Shown here: positions 31,579 to 41,470 of the stretch, one piece after another
Layout of the letters: each line of letters begins with the position of its first letter
How positions within the stretch are numbered: the stretch's first letter is position 1
Source of the DNA: Photobacterium sp. CCB-ST2H9
Lineage (GTDB): Bacteria > Pseudomonadota > Gammaproteobacteria > Enterobacterales > Vibrionaceae
Assembly: GCF_023151555.2 (NCBI RefSeq)
Contig: NZ_CP100425.1
Span: forward strand, 2,790,001-2,854,000
Direction of reading: 5' to 3'
Length of the DNA: 64,000 nucleotides
Notes under the pieces: generated by a model
Told to the model about the DNA's origin: nothing
Seen by the model: only the letters and a program-made list of their open reading frames with translations
Database searches by the model: none
Made by a program: the position numbers and the translations under genes

Positions 31579-32799
31579 TTACAGGAAAGACTGACCGAAA
31601 TCCATGGCCGAGATACCGAAGTAGCTCGCCAGACTCTGACCGATATCGGCAAACGTCTCGCGACGCCCCAGAGAACCGGCCGGGATTTTCGGACCACTCA
31701 CCAGCACAGGAATGTGCTCACGGGTATGATCAGTGCCCGGCCAGGTTGGATCGCAGCCGTGGTCAGCGGTAATTACCAGTACATCATCTTCTTTAAGCTG
31801 GGACAGCAGCTCAGGCAGACGACGGTCGAAGTATTCCAGCGCGGCAGCATAACCGGCGACATCGCGACGGTGGCCGTAGGCCGAATCGAAATCAACGAAG
31901 TTGGTAAATACAATGGTGTTATCACCGGCTTTCTCCACTTGTGCCAGCGTAGCATCAAACAGCGCTTCCAGGCCGGTCGCTTTGACTTTCTGGGTGATCC
32001 CGCAGTGCGCATAGATATCAGCAATCTTACCGACAGACACCACCTCACCCTGCTTCTCTTCCACCAGCTTCTGCAACACGGTTGCTGAAGGCGGTTCAAC
32101 CGACAGGTCACGGCGGTTTCCGGTCCGCTCAAACTGACCTTTCTCCGGACCGATGAACGGACGGGCGATCACGCGGCCGATGTTGTAATCTTCCAGCTCT
32201 TCACGCACGATTTCGCAAAGTTTCAGCAGATTATCCAGGCCATACGTCTCTTCATGACAGGCAATCTGGAACACGGAATCCGCAGAGGTATAGAAAATCG
32301 GCTTGCCGGTTTTCATATGCTCTTCACCCAGATCATCCAGCACTTGTGTACCGGATGCATGGCAATTACCCAGGTAGCCCGGCAGCTGAGCGCGCTCAAC
32401 GATGCGGTCCAGCAGTTCCTGCGGGAAACTGTTGCTGGTGTCGCGGAAGTAGCCCCACTCAAACAGTACAGGAACACCGGCGATTTCCCAGTGGCCGGAC
32501 GGTGTATCTTTACCGGACGAGATCTCGGCCGCATGGCCGTAAGCGCCCGTGATTTCTGCCAGCGGATCCAGACCCGCCGGGAACTCACCGCACGACTCTT
32601 CCGCCGCCTTACCCAGACCCAGGCGGGTCAGGTTTGGCAGATTCAGCGGACCGCTGCGGTCGGCGTTATCTGCACGGCCTTCCGCACAGGCTTTCGCGAT
32701 ATGGCCCATGGTGTTTGAGCCTACATCGCCGAACTTGACCGCATCTTCCGTTGCGCCCAGGCCAAAGGAATCGAGTACCAGGATAATTGCTCTTTTCAT
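31579..32799 (-). CDS. deoB: Phosphopentomutase
   Basis: 406 residues; converts (deoxy)ribose-1-phosphate to the 5-phosphate, linking DeoA/DeoD to DeoC. Alkaline-phosphatase superfamily with Mn-binding '[13 protein letters not shown]' at the N-terminus, '[13 protein letters not shown]' near 95 (phosphoacceptor Thr), and '[23 protein letters not shown]' near 335 for the second metal site. Two ATGs in a row; the second (32797-32799) is better spaced from GGAG and matches E. coli MKRA. Stop-to-start gap of 12 nt to deoA. Confidence 0.96.
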   Translation of the reverse strand: MKRAIILVLDSFGLGATEDAVKFGDVGSNTMGHIAKACAEGRADNADRSGPLNLPNLTRLGLGKAAEESCGEFPAGLDPLAEITGAYGHAAEISSGKDTPSGHWEIAGVPVLFEWGYFRDTSNSFPQELLDRIVERAQLPGYLGNCHASGTQVLDDLGEEHMKTGKPIFYTSADSVFQIACHEETYGLDNLLKLCEIVREELEDYNIGRVIARPFIGPEKGQFERTGNRRDLSVEPPSATVLQKLVEEKQGEVVSVGKIADIYAHCGITQKVKATGLEALFDATLAQVEKAGDNTIVFTNFVDFDSAYGHRRDVAGYAAALEYFDRRLPELLSQLKEDDVLVITADHGCDPTWPGTDHTREHIPVLVSGPKIPAGSLGRRETFADIGQSLASYFGISAMDFGQSFL

Positions 32800-32811
32800 C
32801 ATTGCTCCAAT

Positions 32812-34143
32812 TTAGACATCTTCAGCACGAATACGACGGTAAACGTCAGGTGTCGCAGCTGGTGCCTGCTCAGTGATTGTAATTGCCTGACGCACGGCAT
32901 GGGCAGCTTCCTGCCATTGTGCTTCATTACGGGCATGAATGACGGCAAGTGGTGTCTGGCTGTCCACTGTCTGACCCAGGCGGATCATGTCAGTCAGACC
33001 CACAGCATAATCAATGCTGTCTGTCGCCACTTTACGGCCACCGCCCATGCTGACGACCGCCATGCCCAGAGCACGGGTGTCCATCGCACCGGCAAAGCCG
33101 CTGTTTTGCGCAAACACAGGTTTGATGATCTCTGCGTTTGCCAGGTAATTGTTATAGTTTTCAACAAAATCGGCCGGGCCACCCAGGCCGTGAACCATCT
33201 TGCCGAAGCGCTCTGCTGCCGCACCGTTATCCAGTACCGCCTGCAGTTTAGTGCGGGCTTCACGGTCATCTTTGGCCAGCCCTGCATTCAGCAACATGTC
33301 GGCACACAACGCCATGGTGACTTCGAACAGACGCGGGTTGCGGTATTCACCGGTCAGGAACTGAACGGCCTCACGCACTTCCACTGCGTTCCCGGCACTG
33401 GACGCCAGCACCTGGTTCATGTCCGTCAGCAGCGCTGTGGTCTTGGTACCTGCACCGTTTGCCACGGCAACGATTGATTTCGCCAGTTCTTCTGAAGCTT
33501 CGTAGGTCGGCATAAAGGCACCGGAACCCACTTTCACGTCCATCACCAGAGATTCCAGGCCAGCGGCCAGTTTCTTGGACAGAATGGATGCCGTGATCAG
33601 CGAAATATTATCAACAGTCGCCGTGATATCCCGGGTCGCATACACGCGTTTGTCGGCCGGTGCCAGATCGCCGGTCTGACCGATAATCGCCACACCGGCA
33701 TCTTTGGTCACCTGACCGAAAACGTCGTTCGACGGCATGATGTTATAGCCCGGAATAGACTCCAGTTTATCCAGCGTGCCGCCGGTATGACCCAGACCGC
33801 GGCCGGAGATCATTGGTACGAAGCCGCCGCATGCAGCAACCATCGGACCAAGCATCAGAGAAGTCACGTCACCCACACCACCGGTGGAGTGTTTGTCGAC
33901 AATCGGGCCACCGAAATTCATGTGGTCCCAGTTCAGCACCATGCCGGAATCTCGCATCGCACAGGTCAGTGCAACACGCTCGTCCATGGTCATATCGTTG
34001 AAGTACACCGCCATTGCAAAAGCTGCAATCTGTCCTTCAGACACTGTGTCTTTGGCGATGCCCTGAATAAAAAAGTTGATTTCGTCTCGGGTCAACGCAA
34101 TATTATCGCGTTTTTTGCGGATGATTTCCTGAGGTAAGTACAT
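32812..34143 (-). CDS. deoA: Thymidine phosphorylase
   Basis: 443 residues (E. coli 440). Phosphorolysis of thymidine to thymine and deoxyribose-1-phosphate. '[12 protein letters not shown]' start, pyrimidine-phosphorylase signature '[20 protein letters not shown]' near 113, '[15 protein letters not shown]' near 82 for phosphate binding, '[12 protein letters not shown]' near 200. ATG 34143 behind GAGG. Second gene of the operon, 175 nt after deoC. Confidence 0.96.
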   Translation of the reverse strand: MYLPQEIIRKKRDNIALTRDEINFFIQGIAKDTVSEGQIAAFAMAVYFNDMTMDERVALTCAMRDSGMVLNWDHMNFGGPIVDKHSTGGVGDVTSLMLGPMVAACGGFVPMISGRGLGHTGGTLDKLESIPGYNIMPSNDVFGQVTKDAGVAIIGQTGDLAPADKRVYATRDITATVDNISLITASILSKKLAAGLESLVMDVKVGSGAFMPTYEASEELAKSIVAVANGAGTKTTALLTDMNQVLASSAGNAVEVREAVQFLTGEYRNPRLFEVTMALCADMLLNAGLAKDDREARTKLQAVLDNGAAAERFGKMVHGLGGPADFVENYNNYLANAEIIKPVFAQNSGFAGAMDTRALGMAVVSMGGGRKVATDSIDYAVGLTDMIRLGQTVDSQTPLAVIHARNEAQWQEAAHAVRQAITITEQAPAATPDVYRRIRAEDV

Positions 34144-34318
34144 AAGATGCCTCGACGTGGCTGAGGAAAGGCAGAAAGTACTGCGAAAGGAAATAGGATT
34201 CCGTCAGCAGTCCAGCCGTCACGGCTCTGCCTGTCCTTATATTTGGCTGTTCCTGTGGCAGCCGGTGCTCAGACCCGCCGCCACAGACCAGTATTCCGTA
34301 TGGATGAAGTCGTCAGAC

Positions 34319-35092
34319 TCAGTAACCGCCTTCCGCGGCTTTTTCACCTTCACCCAATGTGTGCAGCAGATTTGCCAGCAAGCTGGACGCACCAAAACGG
34401 TAGTGCGCGCTGTCGGCCCAGTCTGCACCCAGAATACGATCGGCCATGGCCAGGAACTGCGCTGCATCTTCAGCAGTTCTTACGCCACCCGCAGGCTTAA
34501 AGCCTACTTTGTCCTGCACGCCCATGTCTTTGATCACGGTCAGCATAATCTCAGCGGCTTCCGGAGTTGCATTCACAGGCACCTTACCGGTAGAAGTCTT
34601 GATGAAGTCAGCACCCGCCTTGATAGAAATTTCTGAAGCCAGACGGATCAGCGCCGGATCTTTGAGTTCACCGGTTTCAATGATCACTTTCAGCAGGATG
34701 TCGCCACACGCCGCTTTACACTGTTTCACCAGCTCAAAGCCGACTTCTTCGTTCCCTGCAATCAGAGCACGGTACGGGAAAACCACGTCCACTTCATCAG
34801 CGCCGTAAGCCACTGCAGCCTTGGTTTCTGCTACCGCAATCTCAATGTCATCGTTGCCGTGCGGGAAGTTGGTCACTGTGGCAATGCGGACTTCCGGCGT
34901 GCCCTGCTCGCGCAGTTGCTTTTTGGCAACCGGGATAAAACGAGGATAGATACAAATTGCCGCAGTATTGCCTACCGGGGTTTTTGCGTTCTTACACAGC
35001 TCGATCACTTTGGCATCCGTATCGTCATCGTTCAGTGTGGTCAGATCCATCAGTTTTAACGCACGCAGTGCCGCTGTTTTTAAATCGCTCAT
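34319..35092 (-). CDS. deoC: Deoxyribose-phosphate aldolase
   Basis: 257 residues from ATG 35090-35092 (CTGGAG upstream). Class I aldolase that splits deoxyribose-5-phosphate into acetaldehyde and glyceraldehyde-3-phosphate. '[10 protein letters not shown]' hydrophobic strand near 145 and the Schiff-base Lys in '[11 protein letters not shown]' near 168, with the second active-site Lys in '[12 protein letters not shown]' near 200. First gene of deoCABD, the deoC-deoA-deoB-deoD order of E. coli. Confidence 0.96.
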   Translation of the reverse strand: MSDLKTAALRALKLMDLTTLNDDDTDAKVIELCKNAKTPVGNTAAICIYPRFIPVAKKQLREQGTPEVRIATVTNFPHGNDDIEIAVAETKAAVAYGADEVDVVFPYRALIAGNEEVGFELVKQCKAACGDILLKVIIETGELKDPALIRLASEISIKAGADFIKTSTGKVPVNATPEAAEIMLTVIKDMGVQDKVGFKPAGGVRTAEDAAQFLAMADRILGADWADSAHYRFGASSLLANLLHTLGEGEKAAEGGY

Positions 35093-35494
35093 GACTTTCT
35101 CCAGTCGAAATTGCTCTACCAAGTGTTCTGCTCCGCTGTCCCAGACCCGGCTCCTTTGCCAGCCATTGTAGCCACAGAGAAACAGAAGCGGACTTGATTC
35201 CGTGAAGACTCAGGCTAACCTGATTGACATCCTTTTCACCGCGTAAGTGGGTTTCCGAACGCTTTCCGAACGGGTAATCCCCTTACCAGCCATTCAGTTC
35301 ACAGCCTGATTCACAAAAAAAACATCAGACTGCTTTCATGCAGAATCCATCATTCTGCAACCTTTCGCTGTCATATTACCAAGCCATATTCAGGCGAACC
35401 ATCATTCAGACGTTTCCCTGCGTGGATAATGTGTTGACCAATTCACCCGGTGGCTGACGGCTTTTCCGCAGGCTGAAATCCTGCGTCTTCACAC
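35093..35494. promoter_or_regulatory. deo operon upstream region
   Basis: About 400 bases between deoC and the XapX gene with no ORF. It contains the inverted repeat at 35339-35359. No perfect CRP site seen here. Confidence 0.45.
35339..35359. promoter_or_regulatory. Candidate deo operator: TGCAGAAT-N5-ATTCTGCA
   Basis: Perfect 8-bp arms (35339-35346 and 35352-35359), 5-bp spacer. The inner AGAAT/ATTCT recalls the E. coli DeoR operator half-site (TTAGAA/TTCTAA) but the outer bases differ. It lies 247 bp upstream of the deoC start. DeoR or CytR control is established for E. coli deo, not for this organism. Confidence 0.4.
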
Positions 35495-35665
35495 TCAGGA
35501 AAAGAACCGTTCGATGATCCACTGATACAGCTGACCGCCCACATAGACGCCAACAATGCCCATGACGCCTGATAATACTGGCGGTGCCGGAATCGGCAGT
35601 TTCAGTGCTGAAAATAACAAACCAACGATGACACCAGCGAGTAAAGCGAATACAACTTCATTCAT
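35495..35665 (-). CDS. XapX domain membrane protein
   Basis: 56 residues from ATG 35663-35665 (GGAGCAGG upstream). A XapX family protein: two hydrophobic helices around a conserved proline-rich turn, 'VIVGLLFSALKLPIPAPPVLSGVMGIVGVYVGGQLY'. Inner membrane, function unknown; the family takes its name from its association with xapAB (xanthosine) genes, and here it lies between deoC and nupC, again with nucleoside genes. An 11-residue extension (MSAAATGLEQA) is less likely. Confidence 0.75.
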   Translation of the reverse strand: MNEVVFALLAGVIVGLLFSALKLPIPAPPVLSGVMGIVGVYVGGQLYQWIIERFFS

Positions 35666-35982
35666 GGCCTGCTCCAGTCCGGTGGCAGCCGCTGACACCG
35701 CGACAGCCGGAAAACACTCACAGAGTGTAGACCGCAGGCAACGAAGTGTCCTTTTTCCCGGTTGACCTCAGGAGACATGCTTCGCAAGGGTATAGCATGC
35801 GCGTCAGGGCAAGAGGAAAAAAGGCCGCAGAACCGCTTTTTGCTATTTTTTACCAGAAAAGATTCAGATAGTTACTGAATTTGTTGGAAAGGCGAAAAAC
35901 TGTCCATCTGTCTGACAGACAAATAAAAACGCCACAGCAAACATACTGTGGCGTTTTTGTGCCTAATTAGATTCTGTTCGTC
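35666..35982. other. Intergenic, nupC terminator inside
   Basis: About 320 bases. The nupC terminator at 35925-35958 and a 5-bp inverted repeat ACACT-CACAG-AGTGT (35714-35728) upstream of XapX are the only structures I see. Confidence 0.35.
35925..35958 (-). terminator. Terminator of nupC
   Basis: AAAAACGCCACAG (35925-35937) pairs with CTGTGGCGTTTTT (35946-35958), 8-nt loop. Bidirectional T-runs. Confidence 0.85.
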
Positions 35983-37266
35983 TTACAGTGACAGGAACAG
36001 ACCTGCAATCGTTGCAGACATCAGGTTAGACAGGGTACCCGCGGCAACGGCTTTCATACCGAAGCGAGCGATGTCGTGACGACGGCTTGGAGCCAGACCG
36101 CCCAGACCACCCAGCAGGATTGCAATTGAGGACAGGTTTGCGAAACCACACAGTGCGAAGGAGATGATTGCACGTGTCTTCTCAGACATTGCAGCACCTG
36201 TTTCAGCAATCACCATGCCGCCATCAGCTACATCTTTCAGGTAAGGTGTGAAGTTCAGGTAAGCAACAAACTCGTTCACAACCAGTTTCTGACCGATGAA
36301 AGAACCGGCAACTTCAGCTTCGTTCCATGGCACACCAATCAGGAAGGCCAGTGGCTTGAAGACATAACCCAGGATCAGTTCCAGAGTCAGCTCAGGCATA
36401 CCGAACCAGCCACCGATACCACCCAGCATACCGTTGATCAGCGCGATCAGACCGATGAAGGCCAGCAGCATCGCACCTACGTTCAGTGCCAGTTGCATAC
36501 CGGAAGACGCACCCGCTGCAGCCGCATCAATTACGTTTGCAGGTTTGTCATCGTGGCTGTCATCGTCGCCGCCCATTTGCTCAACAGGCTTCTCAGTTTC
36601 AGGCTTGATGATTTTCGCAAACAGCAGACCACCAGGAGCCGCCATGAAGGATGCCGCGATCAGATATTCCAGAGGAACACCCATCGATGCGTAACCTGCC
36701 AGTACACCACCCGCAACAGATGCCAGACCACCACACATGACCGCAAACAGCTCAGACTGAGTCATTTTAGGTACAAACGGACGCACAACCAGTGGTGCTT
36801 CAGTCTGACCTACGAAAATGTTTGCTGTTGCAGACATAGATTCGGCACGAGAGGTACCCAGAGCTTTTTGCAGTGCGCCACCCAGAATGTTGATGACAAA
36901 CTGCATCACACCCAGATAGTACAGCACGCTGATCAGCGCAGAGAAGAAAACGATAACAGGCAGTACTTTCAGTGCGAAGACGAAACCGCCGCCACCGAAG
37001 ACTTCAAACATCTTGCCTGATACCAGGCCGCCGAACAGGAAAGAAATACCCTGATCACCGTAACCAATCACATTGGCAACAGCTTGCGATACACCATACA
37101 GCGCATCACGGCCTACCGGTACATACAGAACGAATGCACCAAAGAAAAATTGGATGGCAAACGCGCCCCCAACAGTACGTACGTTAATAGCTTTGCGGTT
37201 ATCAGACAGCAGCACGGCTACCAGCAGCAGCACAACCATCCCAACCAGGCTCATAAACAGGCTCAT
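35983..37266 (-). CDS. nupC: NupC family nucleoside:H+ (or Na+) symporter
   Basis: 427 residues, concentrative nucleoside transporter (CNT family), inner membrane. Three N-terminal helices, the CNT core motif '[13 protein letters not shown]' near 152-164 (first nucleoside-binding repeat), and '[23 protein letters not shown]' near 371-393 (second). Feeds the adjacent deo enzymes. Ends in a strong terminator. Promoter region 37267-37477 has a perfect CRP site at 37412-37427, so catabolite activation is likely. Confidence 0.92.
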   Translation of the reverse strand: MSLFMSLVGMVVLLLVAVLLSDNRKAINVRTVGGAFAIQFFFGAFVLYVPVGRDALYGVSQAVANVIGYGDQGISFLFGGLVSGKMFEVFGGGGFVFALKVLPVIVFFSALISVLYYLGVMQFVINILGGALQKALGTSRAESMSATANIFVGQTEAPLVVRPFVPKMTQSELFAVMCGGLASVAGGVLAGYASMGVPLEYLIAASFMAAPGGLLFAKIIKPETEKPVEQMGGDDDSHDDKPANVIDAAAAGASSGMQLALNVGAMLLAFIGLIALINGMLGGIGGWFGMPELTLELILGYVFKPLAFLIGVPWNEAEVAGSFIGQKLVVNEFVAYLNFTPYLKDVADGGMVIAETGAAMSEKTRAIISFALCGFANLSSIAILLGGLGGLAPSRRHDIARFGMKAVAAGTLSNLMSATIAGLFLSL

Positions 37267-37411
37267 GGTTTATGGCATCCCTATAGTTAAAATTTGGCGT
37301 CTCGACAATTCGGCTCACAAGGAGTCGGGCGCATTATACGCATGGCAACTATCAGCATGTAATGCACACGTCACACTTTGGTTGGCAACCGAGTGAAAGT
37401 TGAACATCAAG

Positions 37412-37427
37412 TGTGATAGCAGTCACA
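37412..37427. promoter_or_regulatory. Perfect CRP binding site upstream of nupC
   Basis: TGTGA (37412-37416), 6-bp spacer, TCACA (37423-37427): the consensus half-sites with no mismatch, flanked by A/T. It lies 146 bp upstream of the nupC start. A weaker partner (CACGTCACACT near 37370) is nearby, so a CRP/CytR pair as in E. coli nupC is plausible. Confidence 0.75.
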
Positions 37428-37477
37428 CTCAAGTTCCACTTGATGCACAATAAAAAGCCAAATAAACGTCAGAATCT

Positions 37478-38287
37478 TCAAATTTGAGAAGGCAATGCAA
37501 ACAAGACTTCTGCATTTTTGTTAGTGGCCTGTGTTAACTGGGCTACTGACTCTGATCTCAGTTCCGTCAGAGCGTTCAAAACCTGCACGACTCTGTCCGG
37601 ACGGTTCGGCTCTCCCTGGAAACCAGCCGGTGGCATATCCGGCGCGTCAGTTTCCAGCAACAATGCATCAAGAGGCAACTGAGCTATTGTAGTGCGAGTT
37701 TTGTTTGCTCTGCGATAGGTGATCGTACCACCGACACCAATTTTGATACCTAGATCAAGAAGTTGAGTCGCTTGCTGCAAACTGCCACTGAAAGCGTGAT
37801 AAACCCCTCCCCGAACCGGCGGACAGGATTTCAGACACTTCAGCAATTCAGGGAAAGCCTTCCGGCAATGAAGAATCACGGGCAGGTTAAACTGATTGGA
37901 CAGGGAAAGCTGTGCTGAAAGCCAGTCGGTTTGCTGGCGACGGTCCGCATCCGGAATGGCGAAATCGAGCCCGCATTCGCCCACCGCAACACAACACGGG
38001 TCATTCCGGGCCTGTTCAAGCGCCTGTTCCAGCCGTGCCAGCGTCTGTGGTCCGTGCTCCTCTGCAAAGAACGGATGCATCCCCAGGGCATAGGACAGCG
38101 CCGGTGCCGTCGGCCCGCCGGTATGACACAGATTTCTGACCTGCTGCCAGTTCCGCTCCCCGACCGACGGAATCACGATATGGCTGACACCGGCCTGCCG
38201 GGCCAAATCGAGATAGTAGTCGGAATTGTCCGCAAAGGGCGGGAAATCAAAATGGCAGTGGCTGTCAATCAGTTGCACGCGGCTCAC
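37478..38287 (-). CDS. yjjV: TatD family metal-dependent hydrolase YjjV
   Basis: 269 residues. TIM-barrel metal hydrolase; TatD relatives have DNase activity. HxH motif 'DSHCHFD' at 8-14, 'ALGMHPFF' near 67, 'AVGECGLDF' near 101 (metal Glu), 'LPVILHCRKA' near 134, 'YHAFSGSL' near 160, 'LLETDAPDMPP' near 210 (metal Asp). Starts with GTG (38285-38287), inside the 3' end of the 66-residue gene. Closest to the YjjV branch, which also sits beside deo genes in E. coli. Confidence 0.88.
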   Translation of the reverse strand: MSRVQLIDSHCHFDFPPFADNSDYYLDLARQAGVSHIVIPSVGERNWQQVRNLCHTGGPTAPALSYALGMHPFFAEEHGPQTLARLEQALEQARNDPCCVAVGECGLDFAIPDADRRQQTDWLSAQLSLSNQFNLPVILHCRKAFPELLKCLKSCPPVRGGVYHAFSGSLQQATQLLDLGIKIGVGGTITYRRANKTRTTIAQLPLDALLLETDAPDMPPAGFQGEPNRPDRVVQVLNALTELRSESVAQLTQATNKNAEVLFALPSQI

Positions 38288-38465
38288 CGTTGTCTCGGGC
38301 CTGGCTCTGGCAGGTTTTCAACCGGGCTGCCCGCTGCGCAGGATGACGGGCATCATCTTCATCATAGCGGACCGGCGCACAACAGCGACGGTTTTCCGGA
38401 ATCAATCCCATGCGCTCACACCAGGCGTCGTACCGTGCAAGCCAGCTTCGAATGACGTTCAGCAT
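38265..38465 (-). CDS. Small conserved protein upstream of yjjV (DUF5363-like)
   Basis: 66 residues. 'SWLARYDAWCERMGLIPENRRCCAPVRYDEDD' looks like the short gammaproteobacterial family I know as DUF5363. Function unknown; no signal peptide. Overlaps yjjV by 23 nt on the same strand, so translation of the two is probably coupled. The downstream part (AQRAARLKTCQSQARDNGE) is less conserved. Confidence 0.55.
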   Translation of the reverse strand: MLNVIRSWLARYDAWCERMGLIPENRRCCAPVRYDEDDARHPAQRAARLKTCQSQARDNGEPRATD

Positions 38466-38693
38466 TTGTATGGACTCAAAAAAGAAGAGAGCCTGATTAT
38501 TTCAGGCTTGCCGAATGAAAGAAACGGCTCCCGCATATTTTCGGGACTCAAAGCACCGGCGCGGAAACACAGTATTACATCCATCACAGTGCGATAAATT
38601 TTTCGCGATTCACCCCAAGTTTTCTGGCATTTCACATATAAAACTGCCGTTTATGATACTAAGCATCATAAAACTCATAAAAACGACTTCAGA

Positions 38694-41372
38694 ATGAAAA
38701 AGCTCAGTTCCATACTTTTATGTCTTTCGCTGGCAGCATGCGGCGGTGGCGGAGATACAAAAAATGACGGCCAGAATGCAAGCGGGGCAAACTTGCCCCT
38801 GGATCCGATCAATGCCGCGGTGAAACTGGGCGATCCCAGACTCCTGCCCAGCGACAGTGCTGCACTGGAACAACGCATCGCAACCATCATCAGTAAGGAA
38901 CATTCCAGTCTGGCTTCGCTACAGAGCCAGATTTTTGGCCAGAATACGATCCAGTACGATCCCGGCAGAAACTCCCGCTATTTCAGCCTGAAGCATCTGA
39001 CCAGTGCGAAAGAACTGATCACGGGAAATCAGGGCTATCCCCTGGTTACCCTGAGAGATGCCAAAGAGCGACGCAGCGTGGCCTTTGGCACCAATATCCT
39101 GCGTGAGCTGGATGCCGGTTCCCACGGCGATTTTGCATCGAACATGCAAAAAATCATCGACTGGCTGCTGGTCCCCGCACTGAGCACGGGCCGCTCCGAC
39201 CTCAAAGTGTCGTTTACGCTGCTCAGCAGCAGTCACTTTAATCAGTCCAAAAACTGGCTGCAAAGCCGCTACCCAAACCTGACGTTTACCCTGTGTGAAG
39301 ATGAAGCTCAGCTGTCTGACTGCCTGTCACAAGCCGATCTGATCATCACCGGGACCAGCGGTTCGTTCAGCGAGCACAGTGTAACCACTGCACTGGATGC
39401 AGCAGCAGCCCGCAAGCGCGCCATGCTCTATGTGCACACCAACAGCTGGAACTCAACGCCACTGACCAATCCGGTTCTGAGCTACTTTGGCGTACAGACG
39501 CAAGCCGTCGGCGGTGCCGGCAATTATTTTATCCAGGATAAAGCCAGCTGGTCGTCAGCCGCAGAGATGCGGGACCAGACCGGCTCTCTATCCGGCATTG
39601 AAACACTGATTACCCGTCTCCGGGACAACAGCTTCAGCTTCCATATTGCAGATTGCGAAGATGACAATAACAGCTGCGACAATCTTCCGGCCTTCGGTAC
39701 CGAGTTTCTGACACCGGCAGAATCACTGCGTGCCATTGTTCGCAATGTTGATGAATCCGCGACCGACATCTTCACATTGCCGGATGATTACACGCTGGAA
39801 AAACACCTGATCCTGCTTGCAGATCAATACCGGAAAAACGTCCGTTTCCCGATGTCAAAAAACAGCACCCCGACACTGACGTTTTTGAGAAGCTACTTTG
39901 CCGACCATCTGGTGTATAACACGCGTCAGATCAATCCGGTCCAGCCGGATCTGGGGAATTTCAGCCGCACCGATTTCAGCCATGTCTCCCCGGCAGAGCA
40001 AACCGTCACGCTGACCAGCCGGACTCCGTGGCGTGCCGCCGGGGTTTATGCCCTGCCGGGCCAGACCCTGACCGTCACCCGGACCGACCCTCACAGCGAC
40101 GTGGCCGCCCGGATTTTTATCAATACCCAGCGTGCGACCGCCACCAAGCCGATGGCACCGAATGACGGCTACAACCGGCCGAAATTCCTGCAGTCACATC
40201 CGGTCACCATCCAGGCCGGCGAGACCATCCACCTGACATCACCTTATGGCGGTCCGGTTCAGGTTGGTTTTACAGACAAAGGGACCGAGATGACCTTTGC
40301 ATTTCGTCAGATTGGCCAGCATCCGTACTGGAAACCGGGTGAGAATGATGCTGCCTTCATCACGGCGGTGAACAACAACGCCTACGACTGGGCCGAAGTC
40401 GCGACCGAGCATTTTGAGATCCACTCACGAAACAGCCGGATGCAAACCACGCTGTCTGAAAACAGCCGCTGGGATACACCGGGAGAAATGGCCACATTCA
40501 TCCAGACTTATCACCACAGCGCTCTCCGGGCACTCGCGGGCTATCATGGCGAGAACATTACGCCGATCAGTGAAGTGGATTCTTTTGCTGCTGCCCATAC
40601 CCTGAATATTCCTGAATGGGATCAGGTTCAGCATATGAATGCCGACCAGCCCACCTGCGGCTACGGCTGCTCGGGTAACCCCTATGATGCCGGCTGGGCA
40701 TTCAGCGTGCTGGGCCATGGTGACCTGCATGAGGTCGGACACAACGTTGAAAGCGGACGCTTCAAATTCAACGGCTTTGAAGGCCATGCCACCACCAACT
40801 TCTATTCCTATTATGCGAAATCTCTGGCAACCGTTAATGAGCCGGGCTATGAGCACCAGTGCCAGTCTCTGCCTTTCGACACCATTCTGGCCGATATCCA
40901 GCAAAGTCAGCTGGAAGCCGATCCGGCTGCCTATATGGCGGGACGGGGATACAGCAGCTGGAGTCAGGGCGCGGCACTGGTGGTCGAAATGATGATGCAT
41001 GCACAGGACAAAGGCGCCCTGAGCAATGGCTGGCACCTGATCCCTCGCCTGCACCTGCTGGACAAAGCGTTTTCGGATGCCGACAACGATGATGCCAGCT
41101 GGGATGCAGCAAAAGCATCACTGGGGTTCTCAACGTACAGCCGTGCTGAAGCGGGGACGCTGAGCAATAACGACTGGCTGCTGATTGCTGCCAGTTATGC
41201 GACGGGTCTCGACTACCGGCCGTATCTGGATTTGCTGGGCCTGAGCTACAGCAGCAAAGCCGGCAGTCAGGTGGCCGCATTTGGCAATACGGCCGTCGAC
41301 AAGGCGTTCTTCAAGCCAGCTTCGAACAGCGCCTATTGTGACAGTCTGAACCAGCCCAAGACCTTCTTCTGA
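38694..41372 (+). CDS. ImpA-like lipoprotein zinc metalloprotease (M60 group)
   Basis: 892 residues. Lipoprotein signal: LCLSLAAC with the lipobox Cys at residue 17, followed by GGGG, so an outer-membrane or surface lipoprotein. The C-terminal catalytic domain has HEVGHN (the HExxH zinc motif) near residue 680, within 'GDLHEVGHNVESGRF', with a downstream Glu candidate in 'FNGFEGHATTNFYS'. The N-terminal half resembles the ImpA/IMPa N-domain family. Pseudomonas IMPa and the M60 'enhancin-like' peptidases cut O-glycosylated proteins such as mucins, so a host- or mucus-directed role is likely. ATG 38694 follows weak AACGAC; monocistronic with a strong terminator. Confidence 0.8.
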   Translation: MKKLSSILLCLSLAACGGGGDTKNDGQNASGANLPLDPINAAVKLGDPRLLPSDSAALEQRIATIISKEHSSLASLQSQIFGQNTIQYDPGRNSRYFSLKHLTSAKELITGNQGYPLVTLRDAKERRSVAFGTNILRELDAGSHGDFASNMQKIIDWLLVPALSTGRSDLKVSFTLLSSSHFNQSKNWLQSRYPNLTFTLCEDEAQLSDCLSQADLIITGTSGSFSEHSVTTALDAAAARKRAMLYVHTNSWNSTPLTNPVLSYFGVQTQAVGGAGNYFIQDKASWSSAAEMRDQTGSLSGIETLITRLRDNSFSFHIADCEDDNNSCDNLPAFGTEFLTPAESLRAIVRNVDESATDIFTLPDDYTLEKHLILLADQYRKNVRFPMSKNSTPTLTFLRSYFADHLVYNTRQINPVQPDLGNFSRTDFSHVSPAEQTVTLTSRTPWRAAGVYALPGQTLTVTRTDPHSDVAARIFINTQRATATKPMAPNDGYNRPKFLQSHPVTIQAGETIHLTSPYGGPVQVGFTDKGTEMTFAFRQIGQHPYWKPGENDAAFITAVNNNAYDWAEVATEHFEIHSRNSRMQTTLSENSRWDTPGEMATFIQTYHHSALRALAGYHGENITPISEVDSFAAAHTLNIPEWDQVQHMNADQPTCGYGCSGNPYDAGWAFSVLGHGDLHEVGHNVESGRFKFNGFEGHATTNFYSYYAKSLATVNEPGYEHQCQSLPFDTILADIQQSQLEADPAAYMAGRGYSSWSQGAALVVEMMMHAQDKGALSNGWHLIPRLHLLDKAFSDADNDDASWDAAKASLGFSTYSRAEAGTLSNNDWLLIAASYATGLDYRPYLDLLGLSYSSKAGSQVAAFGNTAVDKAFFKPASNSAYCDSLNQPKTFF

Positions 41373-41388
41373 GGCCGGATTCACCCAT

Positions 41389-41420
41389 AAAAAAAGCCCC
41401 TGAGATCAGGGGCTTTTTTT
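41389..41420. terminator. Bidirectional terminator between impA-like gene and prfC
   Basis: A-rich arm with GCCCCTGA (41389-41403) pairs with TCAGGGGC and a T-run (41406-41420). Serves both convergent genes. Confidence 0.85.
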
Positions 41421-41470
41421 GTTTCAGTGCAGCGTGCTGTTTCACGACTGTACTTTATCTGTTCTGCGAA

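Noticed and set aside
31336-32088. 250-residue plus-strand ORF opposite deoB
   Set aside because: deoB is unambiguous; the antisense frame has no family pattern.
36493-37020. 175-residue plus-strand ORF opposite nupC
   Set aside because: Lies entirely within nupC on the other strand, with His/Arg-rich shadow composition.
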